This document shows, in pieces, positions 16,006-24,565 of a stretch of 33,350 nt of DNA. Position 1 is the first letter of the stretch. The number at the start of each line of letters is the position of its first letter. The notes under the pieces are model-generated. The model was not told where the DNA came from and did not search any database. It worked only from the letters and a program-made list of their open reading frames with translations. This DNA is from Pseudomonadota bacterium (lineage in GTDB: Bacteria; Pseudomonadota; Alphaproteobacteria; Rhizobiales; Beijerinckiaceae): the NCBI GenBank assembly GCA_021777915.1, contig JAJYCZ010000015.1, forward strand, positions 1 to 33,350, given 5' to 3'. The position numbers and the translations under genes are program-made.

Positions 16006-17640
16006 GTGCCAATCGAGCGAGTCGTGATCGAGAGCGAAAATCCGCCGCAACTCCAGGCGCAAGCGGCGGGCGAGTCCCCCGAGGACCTGAAGCCGACGCC
16101 CACGACGCCGGCGGATCGCGCCCAGCAGGAAGTCGAAATCAAATTCGCGACCGACGCCGCCGGCCTCGCCGCGGCGGTGAAGTCGGACCTGTTGCGTGTG
16201 GAAAAGCCGCATGCGGCGCGCAAACTCGTCTCGATCTATTTCGACACGCCCGACTGGGCGCTGAAACTGCGCAAGATGGCGCTGCGCGTGCGCCGCGCCG
16301 GACGCTCCGCGCCGGTCATGACCCTGAAATGGCCGGCGCCGACGGCGGGCGACGTTTTCGCGCGCGGCGAGGTCGAGGTCCGCGCGCCGAACATGGAGCC
16401 GGACCTTTCCCTGTTCGACGCCGACCTGGCCGCGAGCCTGCGCGAGATCATCGGCGATGCGCCGCTGGAGGCGAAATACGAGACCCATGTCAAGCGAGTC
16501 GCGCGGCTCATCTCGCATGGATCGGCGCGCATGGAAGCCGCCTTCGACGAGGGCGCCATCATTGCCGGCGCGCGCGAATTGCCGCTGCGCGAGTTCGAGC
16601 TGGAGCTGAAATCCGGACCGGCGCGGGATTTTTTCGATTTCGCCACCCTTCTCGCCGAGACTCTCCCCTTGCGGCTGGACAATGTCAGCAAGGCCGAGCG
16701 CGCCGCGCATTTCTGCGAGGGAACCGCGCCGAAACCGGTGAAGGCCAAGCCCGCCGACCTGCCCGCCGACGCCAATCTCGACGAGGCCACGGCAAGGATC
16801 ATCCTGGGGACCGTCGAGCATTTCCTCGTGAATTGGCCGTCGCTGCGCGCCAGCGACGATCCCGAATCGATCCATCAGATGCGCGTCGCCCTGCGCCGCC
16901 TGCGCGCCGCGCTCGGCATGCTGAAAAAAGTCATACCCTGCCCGGAGTTCGAGACCTTTCGCGAGGAGGCCAAGGCGCTCGCCAGCGCCTTCGGCCCCGC
17001 CCGCGACAGTGACGCCCTGCGCGAATTGATCGAGCATGGGCCAATGGGCCATTTCGGCGAAAGGAAGGATTTCGCCCCGCTGCTCGACGCGCTCGAAAAG
17101 CGTCGCGCCGCGGCTTACGCCGAATCGCGCGCCCTGATCGAATCGCAACGCCCAACCCTTTTCGTTCTGCGCCTCAGCGCCTTCGTCGCCCGGCGCGGCT
17201 GGCGCAACGCCACGCCGGGCCTCGAACTCGCGACCCTGACCGAGCCGATCGGGGTTTTCGCGGCGCGGGCGCTTGAGCGGCTGCATAAAAGGGCGCTGAA
17301 GCGCGGCAAAAAACTCGTCACCCTGCCCGACGCGCAGCGCCACGAGGTCCGCATCGCCTTGAAAAACCTGCGCTATGGCGGGGAATTCTTCGCCGCCTGC
17401 TTCGCCGGCCAGCGCGACCCGGCGCCCTTTCTGCGCGCGGCGGCCGATCTCCAGGGCCTGCTCGGCGCCCACAACGACGCGGCCAGCGCCGATCAATTCT
17501 TGAGCGCCTCGCACGCCGAGGAAGCCGCCCGCGCCGCCGGAATCGTCTCCGGCTGGTACGCCCGCGGCGCCGTCATCGCCGACAAGCGCCTCGCCAGGGA
17601 ATGGAAGCGTTTCAAGGCCATGCGGCCGTTCTGGCGCTGA
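16006..17640 (+). CDS. CYTH and CHAD domain protein (inorganic triphosphatase-like)
   Basis: 544 aa. The CYTH domain (about 40-245) opens with the EXEXK signature (EVEIK, residues 42-46) and contains alternating Arg/Lys/Glu strands (LRKMALRVRRAG, VMTLKW, GEVEVRAP, FELELKSGPA) that line a triphosphate tunnel. The CHAD domain (about 260-540) has the His/Arg helices HQMRVALRRLRAALG and HEVRIALKNLRYGGEFF, known from polyphosphate-binding proteins. The likely reaction is hydrolysis of inorganic triphosphate, with CHAD docking polyphosphate. GTG 16006 is the furthest start after an in-frame TAG at 15961; GTG 16024 is possible, and neither has a strong ribosome site. The gene stands alone behind a short AT-richer spacer (15894-15960). 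Confidence 0.9.
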   Translation: MPIERVVIESENPPQLQAQAAGESPEDLKPTPTTPADRAQQEVEIKFATDAAGLAAAVKSDLLRVEKPHAARKLVSIYFDTPDWALKLRKMALRVRRAGRSAPVMTLKWPAPTAGDVFARGEVEVRAPNMEPDLSLFDADLAASLREIIGDAPLEAKYETHVKRVARLISHGSARMEAAFDEGAIIAGARELPLREFELELKSGPARDFFDFATLLAETLPLRLDNVSKAERAAHFCEGTAPKPVKAKPADLPADANLDEATARIILGTVEHFLVNWPSLRASDDPESIHQMRVALRRLRAALGMLKKVIPCPEFETFREEAKALASAFGPARDSDALRELIEHGPMGHFGERKDFAPLLDALEKRRAAAYAESRALIESQRPTLFVLRLSAFVARRGWRNATPGLELATLTEPIGVFAARALERLHKRALKRGKKLVTLPDAQRHEVRIALKNLRYGGEFFAACFAGQRDPAPFLRAAADLQGLLGAHNDAASADQFLSASHAEEAARAAGIVSGWYARGAVIADKRLAREWKRFKAMRPFWR

Positions 17641-17688
17641 TTTCCGCGCACATACGGGACGAATGTCGATCATCGGGCGGCTTTTGGC

Positions 17689-18048
17689 TCATTCCCCTAT
17701 CGTCCTCGCGGCGGCGGCAAGGAGGTCGCGCAGGACGACGGCTTGATTGTGCGCCTCGTCCTTGGCCGCATAAATCAGTGTCAGTCTTCGCCCCGCCGCG
17801 CTCCGTCGGATTTCGTCGAGAAGCGCGGCCTTGGGCGCCAGTTCCGCCAGATAGCGGCGCCGGAATTCATCCCAACGGCCGGGATCGTGGCCGAACCAGA
17901 TTCGAAGCTCGGCGCTCGGCGCCAGCTCCTTGCGCCAGAGATCGATTGCGGCCTCTTGCCGGCGCAGGCCGCGCGGCCAGAGCCGGTCAACCAGCACGCG
18001 CAGGCCATCGTCGCCGGACGGCGGTTCATAAGCGCGCTTGATGCGCAT
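17689..18048 (-). CDS. DUF488 (YeaO-like) family protein
   Basis: 119 aa from ATG 18048. The family pattern is complete: an N-terminal IKRAYEPPSGDDGLRVLVDRLWPRG, a central LWRKELAPSAELRIWFGHDPGRWDEFRRRYLAEL, and a C-terminal LTLIYAAKDEAHNQAVVLRDLL. These proteins are widespread, cytoplasmic and of uncertain function; the conserved Arg, Trp and His residues suggest a small enzyme. AGGA lies 7-8 bases before ATG 18048; a GTG at 18066 with GGAGG in front would add six residues. It follows the AhpD-like gene by about 45 bases on the same strand, so the two are probably cotranscribed. Confidence 0.88.
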   Translation of the reverse strand: MRIKRAYEPPSGDDGLRVLVDRLWPRGLRRQEAAIDLWRKELAPSAELRIWFGHDPGRWDEFRRRYLAELAPKAALLDEIRRSAAGRRLTLIYAAKDEAHNQAVVLRDLLAAAARTIGE

Positions 18049-18094
18049 GTCCGGTTCCTGCGCCACGGCCCCTCCGTCTCCTCGCCGGCGCCGG

Positions 18095-18442
18095 TCAGCC
18101 GGGCTTTGCCGATTCGTCCGCCTCCATGGCGGTCAAAGCCAGGATGGAATGCGCATAGGCGCCGCCGGCGCGCATTTCGGCGGCGACCCAGATCGCCTCC
18201 ATCAGCTCTTGCTGCGTCGCGCCGAGGCGCAGCGCCGCTTTGGTGTGGCCGGCGATGCAATAGGGACATTGGGTGACATGGGCCACGGCGACCGCGATCA
18301 GCTGTTTGGCTTTCGCCGTCAAGGCGCCACCGGCGAAAACCTGACGGCTGAACGCCTGGAACGCCTCTTCTGTTTCCGGCGCGAGCGCCCGCCGCTTCTC
18401 GGCAAGCCCGCGCGACGGCTTCGGATACAGGGTCTCGGACAT
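18095..18442 (-). CDS. AhpD-like carboxymuconolactone decarboxylase family protein
   Basis: 115 aa, all-helical AhpD fold. The redox motif is HVTQCPYCIAGH: C59 and C62 with H66 and an upstream His, as in peroxidase-reductase AhpD proteins. The following KAALRLGATQQELMEAIWVAAEMRAGGAYAHS is the standard second half. Likely role: thiol-based peroxide or organic hydroperoxide defence in the cytoplasm; the partner reductant is unknown. ATG 18442 has GAGGAG 8-10 bases upstream. The frame continues open beyond the start only in the divergent spacer and sirtuin shadow. It is first in a probable two-gene operon with the DUF488 gene. Confidence 0.9.
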   Translation of the reverse strand: MSETLYPKPSRGLAEKRRALAPETEEAFQAFSRQVFAGGALTAKAKQLIAVAVAHVTQCPYCIAGHTKAALRLGATQQELMEAIWVAAEMRAGGAYAHSILALTAMEADESAKPG

Positions 18443-18533
18443 TGGGACGCTCCTCGATTGGCGCTGGTCATGGCGGCGCTCGCGCGTCGCCAATTTCTTG
18501 CCGCCCGGATGCAACGTCTTAACGCGCCAAACG

Positions 18534-18545
18534 TTTCCATGGAAA
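18534..18545. promoter_or_regulatory. 12-bp perfect palindrome in the ahpD/sirtuin divergent spacer
   Basis: TTTCCATGGAAA is self-complementary over 12 bases and lies in the 220-base divergent region, 92 bases before the ahpD-like ATG and 118 before the sirtuin ATG. It could be an operator for either gene. A single palindrome of this length can arise by chance, and no regulator gene is adjacent. Confidence 0.25.
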
Positions 18546-18662
18546 TTTGTCGTGAACCTGCGTCGCCCGTGTTCGGCGCGGCGATCCGGGGGGCGAGCTG
18601 ATGTTTGCCGCCTGAGCCGGCGCGTGATTAACTGCGGCCTGCCTTGATCCAGACGGGACGCC

Positions 18663-19394
18663 ATGACCGGAACGCCGCAACGCCGCCTTGTCGTCTTTTC
18701 GGGGAGCGGCGTTTCCGCCGATTCGGGTCTCGACACTTTCCGCACTTCCGGCGGCGAGAGCCTGTGGGCGCAATATGATCCGCAAGTGGTCTGCAATTTC
18801 GATTGCTGGGAGAAAAATTTCTCCCTCGTCCACGAATTTTATTCGCGCCGGCGCGAGGAACTGGGCCAGGCCGCGCCCAATGCCGCGCATTTCCTCGCGG
18901 TCGATTGGGAACGCCGTTTCGGCGCCGAGCTGATCACCCAGAATGTCGACGATCTGTTCGAGCGCGCCGGCGCCCGCGCCGTGCTGCATGTCCACGGCTA
19001 TCTTCCCGCGCTGCGCTGCATGTCCTGCGGCGCGCAATGGCTGATCGGCTACCGGCGCTTTTCGCCGGAGACCGACCGCTGCCCCAAATGCGGGCGGCTG
19101 GAGAGCGTGAAGCCCAATGTCGTCTTCTTCAACGAGCCCGCGCCGCGCTATGCCGAAATGTGGCGCAGCCTCGAAAGCCTGACCGCGAACGACGTGCTGG
19201 CGGTCATCGGCACGTCAGGCCTGGTCCTGCCCATCGGCGAAATCGCCCGCCGCAGCCCGGCGACCACGATTCTGTCCAATCTCCGGCCCGCCGCCAGCCC
19301 GCGCGACCGGGATTTCGACCATGTGCTGCACGGGCGCGCCGCCGAAATCGCCCCCGATCTGGATCGGCTGATGACAGAACTGATGGACCGGTGA
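18663..19394 (+). CDS. Sir2-family NAD-dependent protein deacylase
   Basis: Sirtuin of 243 aa that removes acyl groups from lysines with NAD. The NAD site is GSGVSADSGLDTFR (14-27; Ala of the usual GAG is Ser here), then TQNVDDL (N94, D96) and the catalytic His in VHGYL (H111). A structural zinc site is formed by CMSC (119/122) and CPKC (140/143). The segment EFYSRRRE carries Y60-x-x-R63, the arrangement that in SIRT5 and CobB favours succinyl/malonyl-lysine, so a desuccinylase/demalonylase is plausible. The Rossmann part continues with GTSGLVLPI. It is transcribed divergently from the ahpD-like gene and appears monocistronic; the next gene faces it. Confidence 0.93.
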   Translation: MTGTPQRRLVVFSGSGVSADSGLDTFRTSGGESLWAQYDPQVVCNFDCWEKNFSLVHEFYSRRREELGQAAPNAAHFLAVDWERRFGAELITQNVDDLFERAGARAVLHVHGYLPALRCMSCGAQWLIGYRRFSPETDRCPKCGRLESVKPNVVFFNEPAPRYAEMWRSLESLTANDVLAVIGTSGLVLPIGEIARRSPATTILSNLRPAASPRDRDFDHVLHGRAAEIAPDLDRLMTELMDR

Positions 19395-19414
19395 AGCCAG
19401 CTTGACTCGAGCCC

Positions 19415-19948
19415 TCAGTATACGGGCGCGGGATTGTCGTCGAGGATCAGATCGACCATCAGCTCATGGGCGATCGCTTCGAGGGACTGGCGCAGGTCTT
19501 CGAGATCCAGCCCGTCGGGCAGCGTCAGCCGCGCCTTGGCCTTGAACATCGCTTCGCCCGAGAAGGACCCGCTGACGCATTCGCTTTCGAGTTCGGCGAT
19601 GCTGACATTGTGGGCGGCGAGGACATGCGATATGTCGCGGATGATGCCGGGCCTGTCGAGGCCGACCAGCTCAAGCCGCATTGCGCGGCCCGCCTCCGGC
19701 GCCGGCTCGTCGCTTTTCTCGATGACGAAGCGCAGCCCCCGGGCTTCCAGCTTGCGCAAGGATGCGACCAGGGCGTCCGCCTTTTCCGGCGCGATGGCGA
19801 CCAGAAGCATGCCCGCGAACTGGCCGGAAAGGCTCGCCATGCGGGTGTCGAGCCAGTTCCCGCCGCCCGCGGTGATGGTTTCGGACACCGCGCTCACCAG
19901 GCCCGGCCGGTCGCGGCCGATGACGGTCAGAACGAGATGAATCTGCAT
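19415..19948 (-). CDS. Double-ACT-domain protein, GcvR-like
   Basis: 177 aa with two ACT domains. The first starts HLVLTVIGRDRPGLVSAVSETITAGGGNWLDTRM, the second LELVGLDRPGIIRDISHVLAAHNVSIAELES; both show the DRPG turn that binds amino acids in ACT modules. This layout is that of GcvR/Act-type glycine-cleavage regulatory proteins, usually small cytoplasmic sensors without a DNA-binding domain. ATG 19948 is preceded by GAGGAG 8 bases upstream; an in-frame ATG at 19993 would add residues without family similarity. A link to the gcvT-gcvH genes 10 kb away is attractive but unproven. It converges on the sirtuin gene. Confidence 0.86.
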   Translation of the reverse strand: MQIHLVLTVIGRDRPGLVSAVSETITAGGGNWLDTRMASLSGQFAGMLLVAIAPEKADALVASLRKLEARGLRFVIEKSDEPAPEAGRAMRLELVGLDRPGIIRDISHVLAAHNVSIAELESECVSGSFSGEAMFKAKARLTLPDGLDLEDLRQSLEAIAHELMVDLILDDNPAPVY

Positions 19949-20240
19949 GGACGCGCTCCTCTTAAACGCTTCGCGAACGCCCGACGCCGGCATTCGCGAC
20001 TTTCGCCTTTTCCGGCGCGACGTGACCTCAAGCCTCGGCGCCGGGCGCGAAGGAACGCGGCCGGCGATTACGACCGTGGCTCGATTATAGGCGATCGGTC
20101 GGGTTGGTCCAGCGGAGGCGTTCTGGCGAGGGCGCGGCGAACGGCGCCGGAAGCACGGGGCATTTTGACCGGCGCCTGGCCCGCGCTATAATCCGGTCTT
20201 CCCACAGCCTCACGCCGCGCCGCAAACGGAGCCGCCTGTC

Positions 20241-20888
20241 ATGACCTTGCGCATGATGAATCTGGACGCCTTCAAGGCGACGCCCCTGACCCGCGAACCG
20301 TTCGAATTCCTCACGGTTCCCAATTTCCTGATCCCTGAAGCCTGCGCCGCGATCAACCGCGATTATCCGAAAATCGGCAAGAGCGGCAGTTTCCCGGTCG
20401 CGCAACTGTCTTTCGGGCCGGCCTTTCAGACGCTGCTGGACGAGTTGGCGAGCGACGAGTTTCGCGACGCATTCGCCGAGAAATTCACTATCGATCTCGC
20501 CGGACGGCCCCATACGATCACCGTGCGCGGAAAATGCAGTCCCAGGGACGGGCGCATTCACACCGACACCAGGAGCAAGATTCTCACGCTCCTGATCTAC
20601 ATGAATCCGCAATGGGAACATTCCGGCGGGCGGCTGCGGCTGCTGAAATCCAGCGCCAGCCTGGAAGACCCGATCATGGAGGTTCCACCCGCCGCCGGGA
20701 CTCTGCTGGCCTTCAAGCGGTCGGACAATTCCTGGCACGGCCACAAGCCTTTCGACGGCGAGCGACGGGTGATCCAGTTCAACTGGGTGACCTCGGAAGG
20801 CGACCGCCGCATCGCCATGCTGCGCCACCATCTGTCGGCGGCGGTCAAGCGCCTGTTCGGCAAGTCGCCCGAGCAGCCTTACGCCTGA
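20241..20888 (+). CDS. 2-oxoglutarate/Fe(II)-dependent oxygenase
   Basis: 215 aa, prolyl-4-hydroxylase-like double-stranded beta-helix protein. The iron triad is visible: H107 and D109 in GRIHTDTRSK and the distal H166 in NSWHGHKPF, followed by R175/R176 in GERRVIQFNW that would hold 2-oxoglutarate. The substrate is unknown; related proteins hydroxylate protein side chains or small metabolites, and some lie in polysaccharide loci, as here next to a glycosyltransferase. GGAG lies 12 bases before ATG. The last 10 bases overlap the tail of the opposing lpcC gene. Confidence 0.88.
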   Translation: MTLRMMNLDAFKATPLTREPFEFLTVPNFLIPEACAAINRDYPKIGKSGSFPVAQLSFGPAFQTLLDELASDEFRDAFAEKFTIDLAGRPHTITVRGKCSPRDGRIHTDTRSKILTLLIYMNPQWEHSGGRLRLLKSSASLEDPIMEVPPAAGTLLAFKRSDNSWHGHKPFDGERRVIQFNWVTSEGDRRIAMLRHHLSAAVKRLFGKSPEQPYA

Positions 20889-21931
20889 GTTTTCCGCCAG
20901 ATCTTTTCATAGACGCCGATGATTTCCTCGACCTCGCGGTCGCGGTTGAAGGCGTCCATGACCCGCGCCCGTGCGCGCGCTCCGATCCCCTCGATCTTCT
21001 CGGGCTCCCGCATCAGCGGCTCGATGGCGGCGGCAAGCTCGTCCACTTCCCCGGTGGGGGCGAGAACCCCGGTCACGCCGTCCTCGATCACCAGTTCCGC
21101 CGCGCCTGCGCGGGTCGCCACCACCGCATTGCCGGCCGCCATCGCCTCCAGCATGGTCAAGCCGAAACCTTCGACCCGCGAGGCGAAGACATAGATCGAA
21201 ATCCGCTGATACCACAGCGGCACTTCCTGGATCGGCAGTTCGCCCAGAAACCGGATGCGATCCGACAGCCCGGCGGCGGCGATGTCCGCCTTGAGCCGGT
21301 TGACGAAAGCGGCATGGTCCGGCGCGATCAGGCCGACGATGATCGCGGTGAAATCGGGATATTTGGGCAGAAGCCGCAGCATGGCGGCGACGAACAGATC
21401 GACGCCCTTCTGCTTGCGCACCCGGCCGAAGACGCCGATCCCGTATTTTCCCGGCAGCCCCGTCGCGGCGAAGGCCGCCGCGCGGTCCCGCGGCGGCTTG
21501 TAGGTTTCGAGGTCGATGCCGTGATGGATCACGATCGCCTCGCGCTCCAGAAAAGAGGCGGAGATTTCGCTGGTGGCGATGATTTCGTCCATCCGCGCGA
21601 TCAGGAAACGGGTAAAGGCGGTATGGCGGCGCTGGGCGGCGGAATTGAAGATCAAGGCGAAGCGCCAGCCGAGCCATTTGAGCAGCAGTCCGACCACCAT
21701 CTCGTTATTGCGGCGGGCGTGCCAGATGCGGACCTTATGCCGTTTCGGCGCGCGGAAACGCAAAGCCAGCAGGCCGAAGACGGACAATCGCGCGAGTCCC
21801 TCCGGCGCGTCGGTTCCAAACCAGACGGCGTCGCGCTTTTGCGCGATCAAGGGCGCAATGGTGCGATTCACCGCCGTTCCGCCCGAATAGCGGAGGTTGA
21901 AGTTCGGAATGATGACTTCGATTTCGTCCAA
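20879..21931 (-). CDS. lpcC: LPS core mannosyltransferase LpcC-like (GT4)
   Basis: Glycosyltransferase of the GT-B fold, family 4, 350 aa, acting on the cytoplasmic face of the inner membrane. The N-terminal part has VIIPNFNLRYSGGTA, then KVRIWHARRNNEM and FNSAAQRRHTAFTRFLI, stretches I recall from Rhizobium LpcC, which adds mannose to the Kdo of the lipid A core. The C-terminal donor domain has GVFGRVRKQKGVDLFV, FLGELPIQEVPLWYQ and the EX7E element VEGFGLTMLEAMAAGNAVVA. Acceptor identity is inferred from family resemblance only. The gene appears single; its start faces the leuA leader region and its stop overlaps the oxygenase end by 10 bases. Confidence 0.85.
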   Translation of the reverse strand: MDEIEVIIPNFNLRYSGGTAVNRTIAPLIAQKRDAVWFGTDAPEGLARLSVFGLLALRFRAPKRHKVRIWHARRNNEMVVGLLLKWLGWRFALIFNSAAQRRHTAFTRFLIARMDEIIATSEISASFLEREAIVIHHGIDLETYKPPRDRAAAFAATGLPGKYGIGVFGRVRKQKGVDLFVAAMLRLLPKYPDFTAIIVGLIAPDHAAFVNRLKADIAAAGLSDRIRFLGELPIQEVPLWYQRISIYVFASRVEGFGLTMLEAMAAGNAVVATRAGAAELVIEDGVTGVLAPTGEVDELAAAIEPLMREPEKIEGIGARARARVMDAFNRDREVEEIIGVYEKIWRKTQA

Positions 21932-22093
21932 AATCCGGTCCTCGACGCGGTGACTTGCGCTGCCCGAGGGCGAATAGCCTATCGGCGGCTTTTGCGAAAC
22001 CCGTCTTGTCGCTTCGGCCCTTTCCGGCGTCGCGGGCGTCGAAAGCCGGGGCGTCCGCCGCCGACGAAAACCGCGGCGCGAAAACCGGGGCTC

Positions 22094-22122
22094 TTGCCAA
22101 AAGCCGGAAAAATCCTTTATGG
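22094..22122 (+). promoter_or_regulatory. Candidate promoter for the leuA leader
   Basis: TTGCCA (22094-22099, within CTTGCC) and TTATGG (22117-22122) are 17 bases apart, fitting the loose alphaproteobacterial housekeeping consensus. Transcription would begin near 22129, giving a leader RNA of about 275 bases before leuA, with the leader peptide start about 34 bases in. Upstream, 21932-22093, I see no gene. Confidence 0.5.
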
Positions 22123-22162
22123 TCTTGCGTGGCGAAACATTCGCCCCAAGATCGAGCCGCCC

Positions 22163-22270
22163 GTGTCCTTTGACATTGACCAGACGTTGACGACGAAATC
22201 CGGCGCCTTGCGCCCGGCGGCGTTGGCGCGCGCTTTCGGCTCGACGCTCCTTCTTCTTATCGACCCCTGA
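22163..22270 (+). CDS. Leucine-rich leader peptide upstream of leuA
   Basis: A 35-codon frame from GTG 22163 ends with Thr-Leu-Leu-Leu-Leu-Ile-Asp-Pro and TGA (22268-22270). The four Leu codons are CTC, CTT, CTT, CTT (22247-22258); CTT is uncommon among the CTG/CTC-dominated codons of nearby genes. The stop codon lies in the 5' arm of a strong stem. This is the classic design of an attenuator peptide: ribosome stalling on Leu codons when charged tRNA-Leu is scarce would alter downstream folding and raise leuA expression. The start has only a weak GAG upstream; the exact start is uncertain and a TTG at 22186 is an alternative in a different position of the same frame only if translation begins late. 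Confidence 0.65.
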   Translation: MSFDIDQTLTTKSGALRPAALARAFGSTLLLLIDP

Positions 22271-22303
22271 GGGCCGGCCGGGCTTTGCCTGGGCGCTCAG
22301 GGG
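22264..22303 (+). promoter_or_regulatory. Attenuator stem over the leader peptide stop codon
   Basis: CCCCTGAG (22264-22271), which includes the leader TGA, pairs perfectly with CTCAGGGG (22296-22303), enclosing a smaller stem (22278-22283 with 22287-22292, loop TTT). The 3' arm overlaps GCTCA (22295-22299), which can instead pair with TGAGC (22308-22312), and GGGCCGG (22271-22277) can pair with CCGGCCC (22323-22329). These are mutually exclusive folds. I do not see a stem with a clean T-tract before leuA, so the output could be termination or translation control. Confidence 0.55.
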
Positions 22304-22404
22304 AGTTTGAGCCGCAGCCTTTCCGGCCCCGGCCCCGCATGTCCTTTAAATGTGTTCGTCGGGACGATGCGGAAGCGCCAGGGGCGCCCATTCAGGACCA
22401 CGCC

Positions 22405-23970
<1,566 letters not shown>

Positions 23971-23979
23971 AGCCGCCAA

Positions 23980-24016
23980 GCCGCCCGCGAAGAATCGCGG
24001 GCGGCGCTTCCTTTCG
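23980..24016 (+). terminator. Terminator after leuA
   Basis: A perfect 11-bp stem, GCCGCCCGCGA (23980-23990) with TCGCGGGCGGC (23995-24005) and loop AGAA, is followed by GCTTCCTTTC. It starts 10 bases after the leuA stop. The T-tract is interrupted, but the stem is very strong. Confidence 0.75.
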
Positions 24017-24055
24017 CGCGCGAACGCCCTATCTTAAGCGCGATCGGAGGTTTTC

Positions 24056-24427
24056 ATGTTCGGATTTCTGCTTCGCGCCGCCATTGTCGCGCTCGGGCTT
24101 TGGGTGGCGTCGCGCATCGTCCCCGGAATCGGCTTCAATTCGACCGAGACCCTGCTCGTCGCCGCGGTGCTGCTCGGACTCGTCAACGCCATCGTGCGGC
24201 CGGTCCTCATCGTGCTGACCTTCCCGATCACCGTGCTGACCCTCGGCCTGTTCCTGCTGATCGTGAACGGGCTGATGATCGAGCTTGTCGCCCGCCTGCT
24301 CGATGGATTCTTCGTCCGCGACCTCGGCGCGGCGGTTCTGGCCTCGCTGGTGGTGAGTCTGGTGAGCTGGGTTGTGTCCTGGTCGATCGGCCCAAGCGGC
24401 TATGAGGTCATGGTCGTGCGGCGCTGA
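24056..24427 (+). CDS. YvlD-like (phage holin family 4 superfamily) membrane protein
   Basis: 123 aa with four hydrophobic segments. The pattern LRAAIVALGLWVASRIVPGIGF, then LLGLVNAIVRPVLIVLTFPITVLTLGLFLLIVNGLMIELVARLLDGFFV is typical of the YvlD/Mmc-type family (NAxxRPxLxxLxxPxxxLTLGLF). Function unknown; not itself evidence for a phage. GGAGG sits 6-7 bases before ATG 24056. A terminator-like hairpin follows. Confidence 0.87.
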   Translation: MFGFLLRAAIVALGLWVASRIVPGIGFNSTETLLVAAVLLGLVNAIVRPVLIVLTFPITVLTLGLFLLIVNGLMIELVARLLDGFFVRDLGAAVLASLVVSLVSWVVSWSIGPSGYEVMVVRR

Positions 24428-24454
24428 GGCGCCGGAAATTATGACTTCCTTCAG

Positions 24455-24488
24455 GGCGCCGCGCAAAAAGACGGCCGGCGCCTTTATT
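24455..24488 (+). terminator. Terminator after the YvlD-like gene
   Basis: GGCGCCG (24455-24461) pairs with CGGCGCC (24476-24482) across a 14-base A-rich loop, then TTTATT. A further GGCGCC at 24428-24433 offers an alternative partner. Confidence 0.6.
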
Positions 24489-24565
24489 CGTAACGCGCGT
24501 GCAAACATTGACCCTTAAAATCTCCGGCGGTTCAATTTTTCCGCCGAAAACCTTGGGGTCGCGCC

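Noticed and set aside
16002-17012. Plus-strand open frame starting with ATG 16002
   Set aside because: Out of frame with the CYTH-CHAD gene; Arg/Gly/Pro-rich translation without similarity, although it has an ATG where the real gene has GTG.
20534-22162. Long plus-strand open frame running into the leu leader peptide
   Set aside because: It is antisense to lpcC for most of its length; only the last 36 codons (22163-22270) make sense as a separate leader peptide.
22119-22190. Alternative small frame MVLRGETF from ATG 22119 in the leu leader
   Set aside because: It overlaps the proposed -10 element, is not in frame with the Leu run and has no run of regulatory codons.
24056-24427. Holin-family name as a hint of prophage
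   Set aside because: The YvlD-like family is common in bacterial chromosomes and no phage genes, integrase or attachment sites are nearby.
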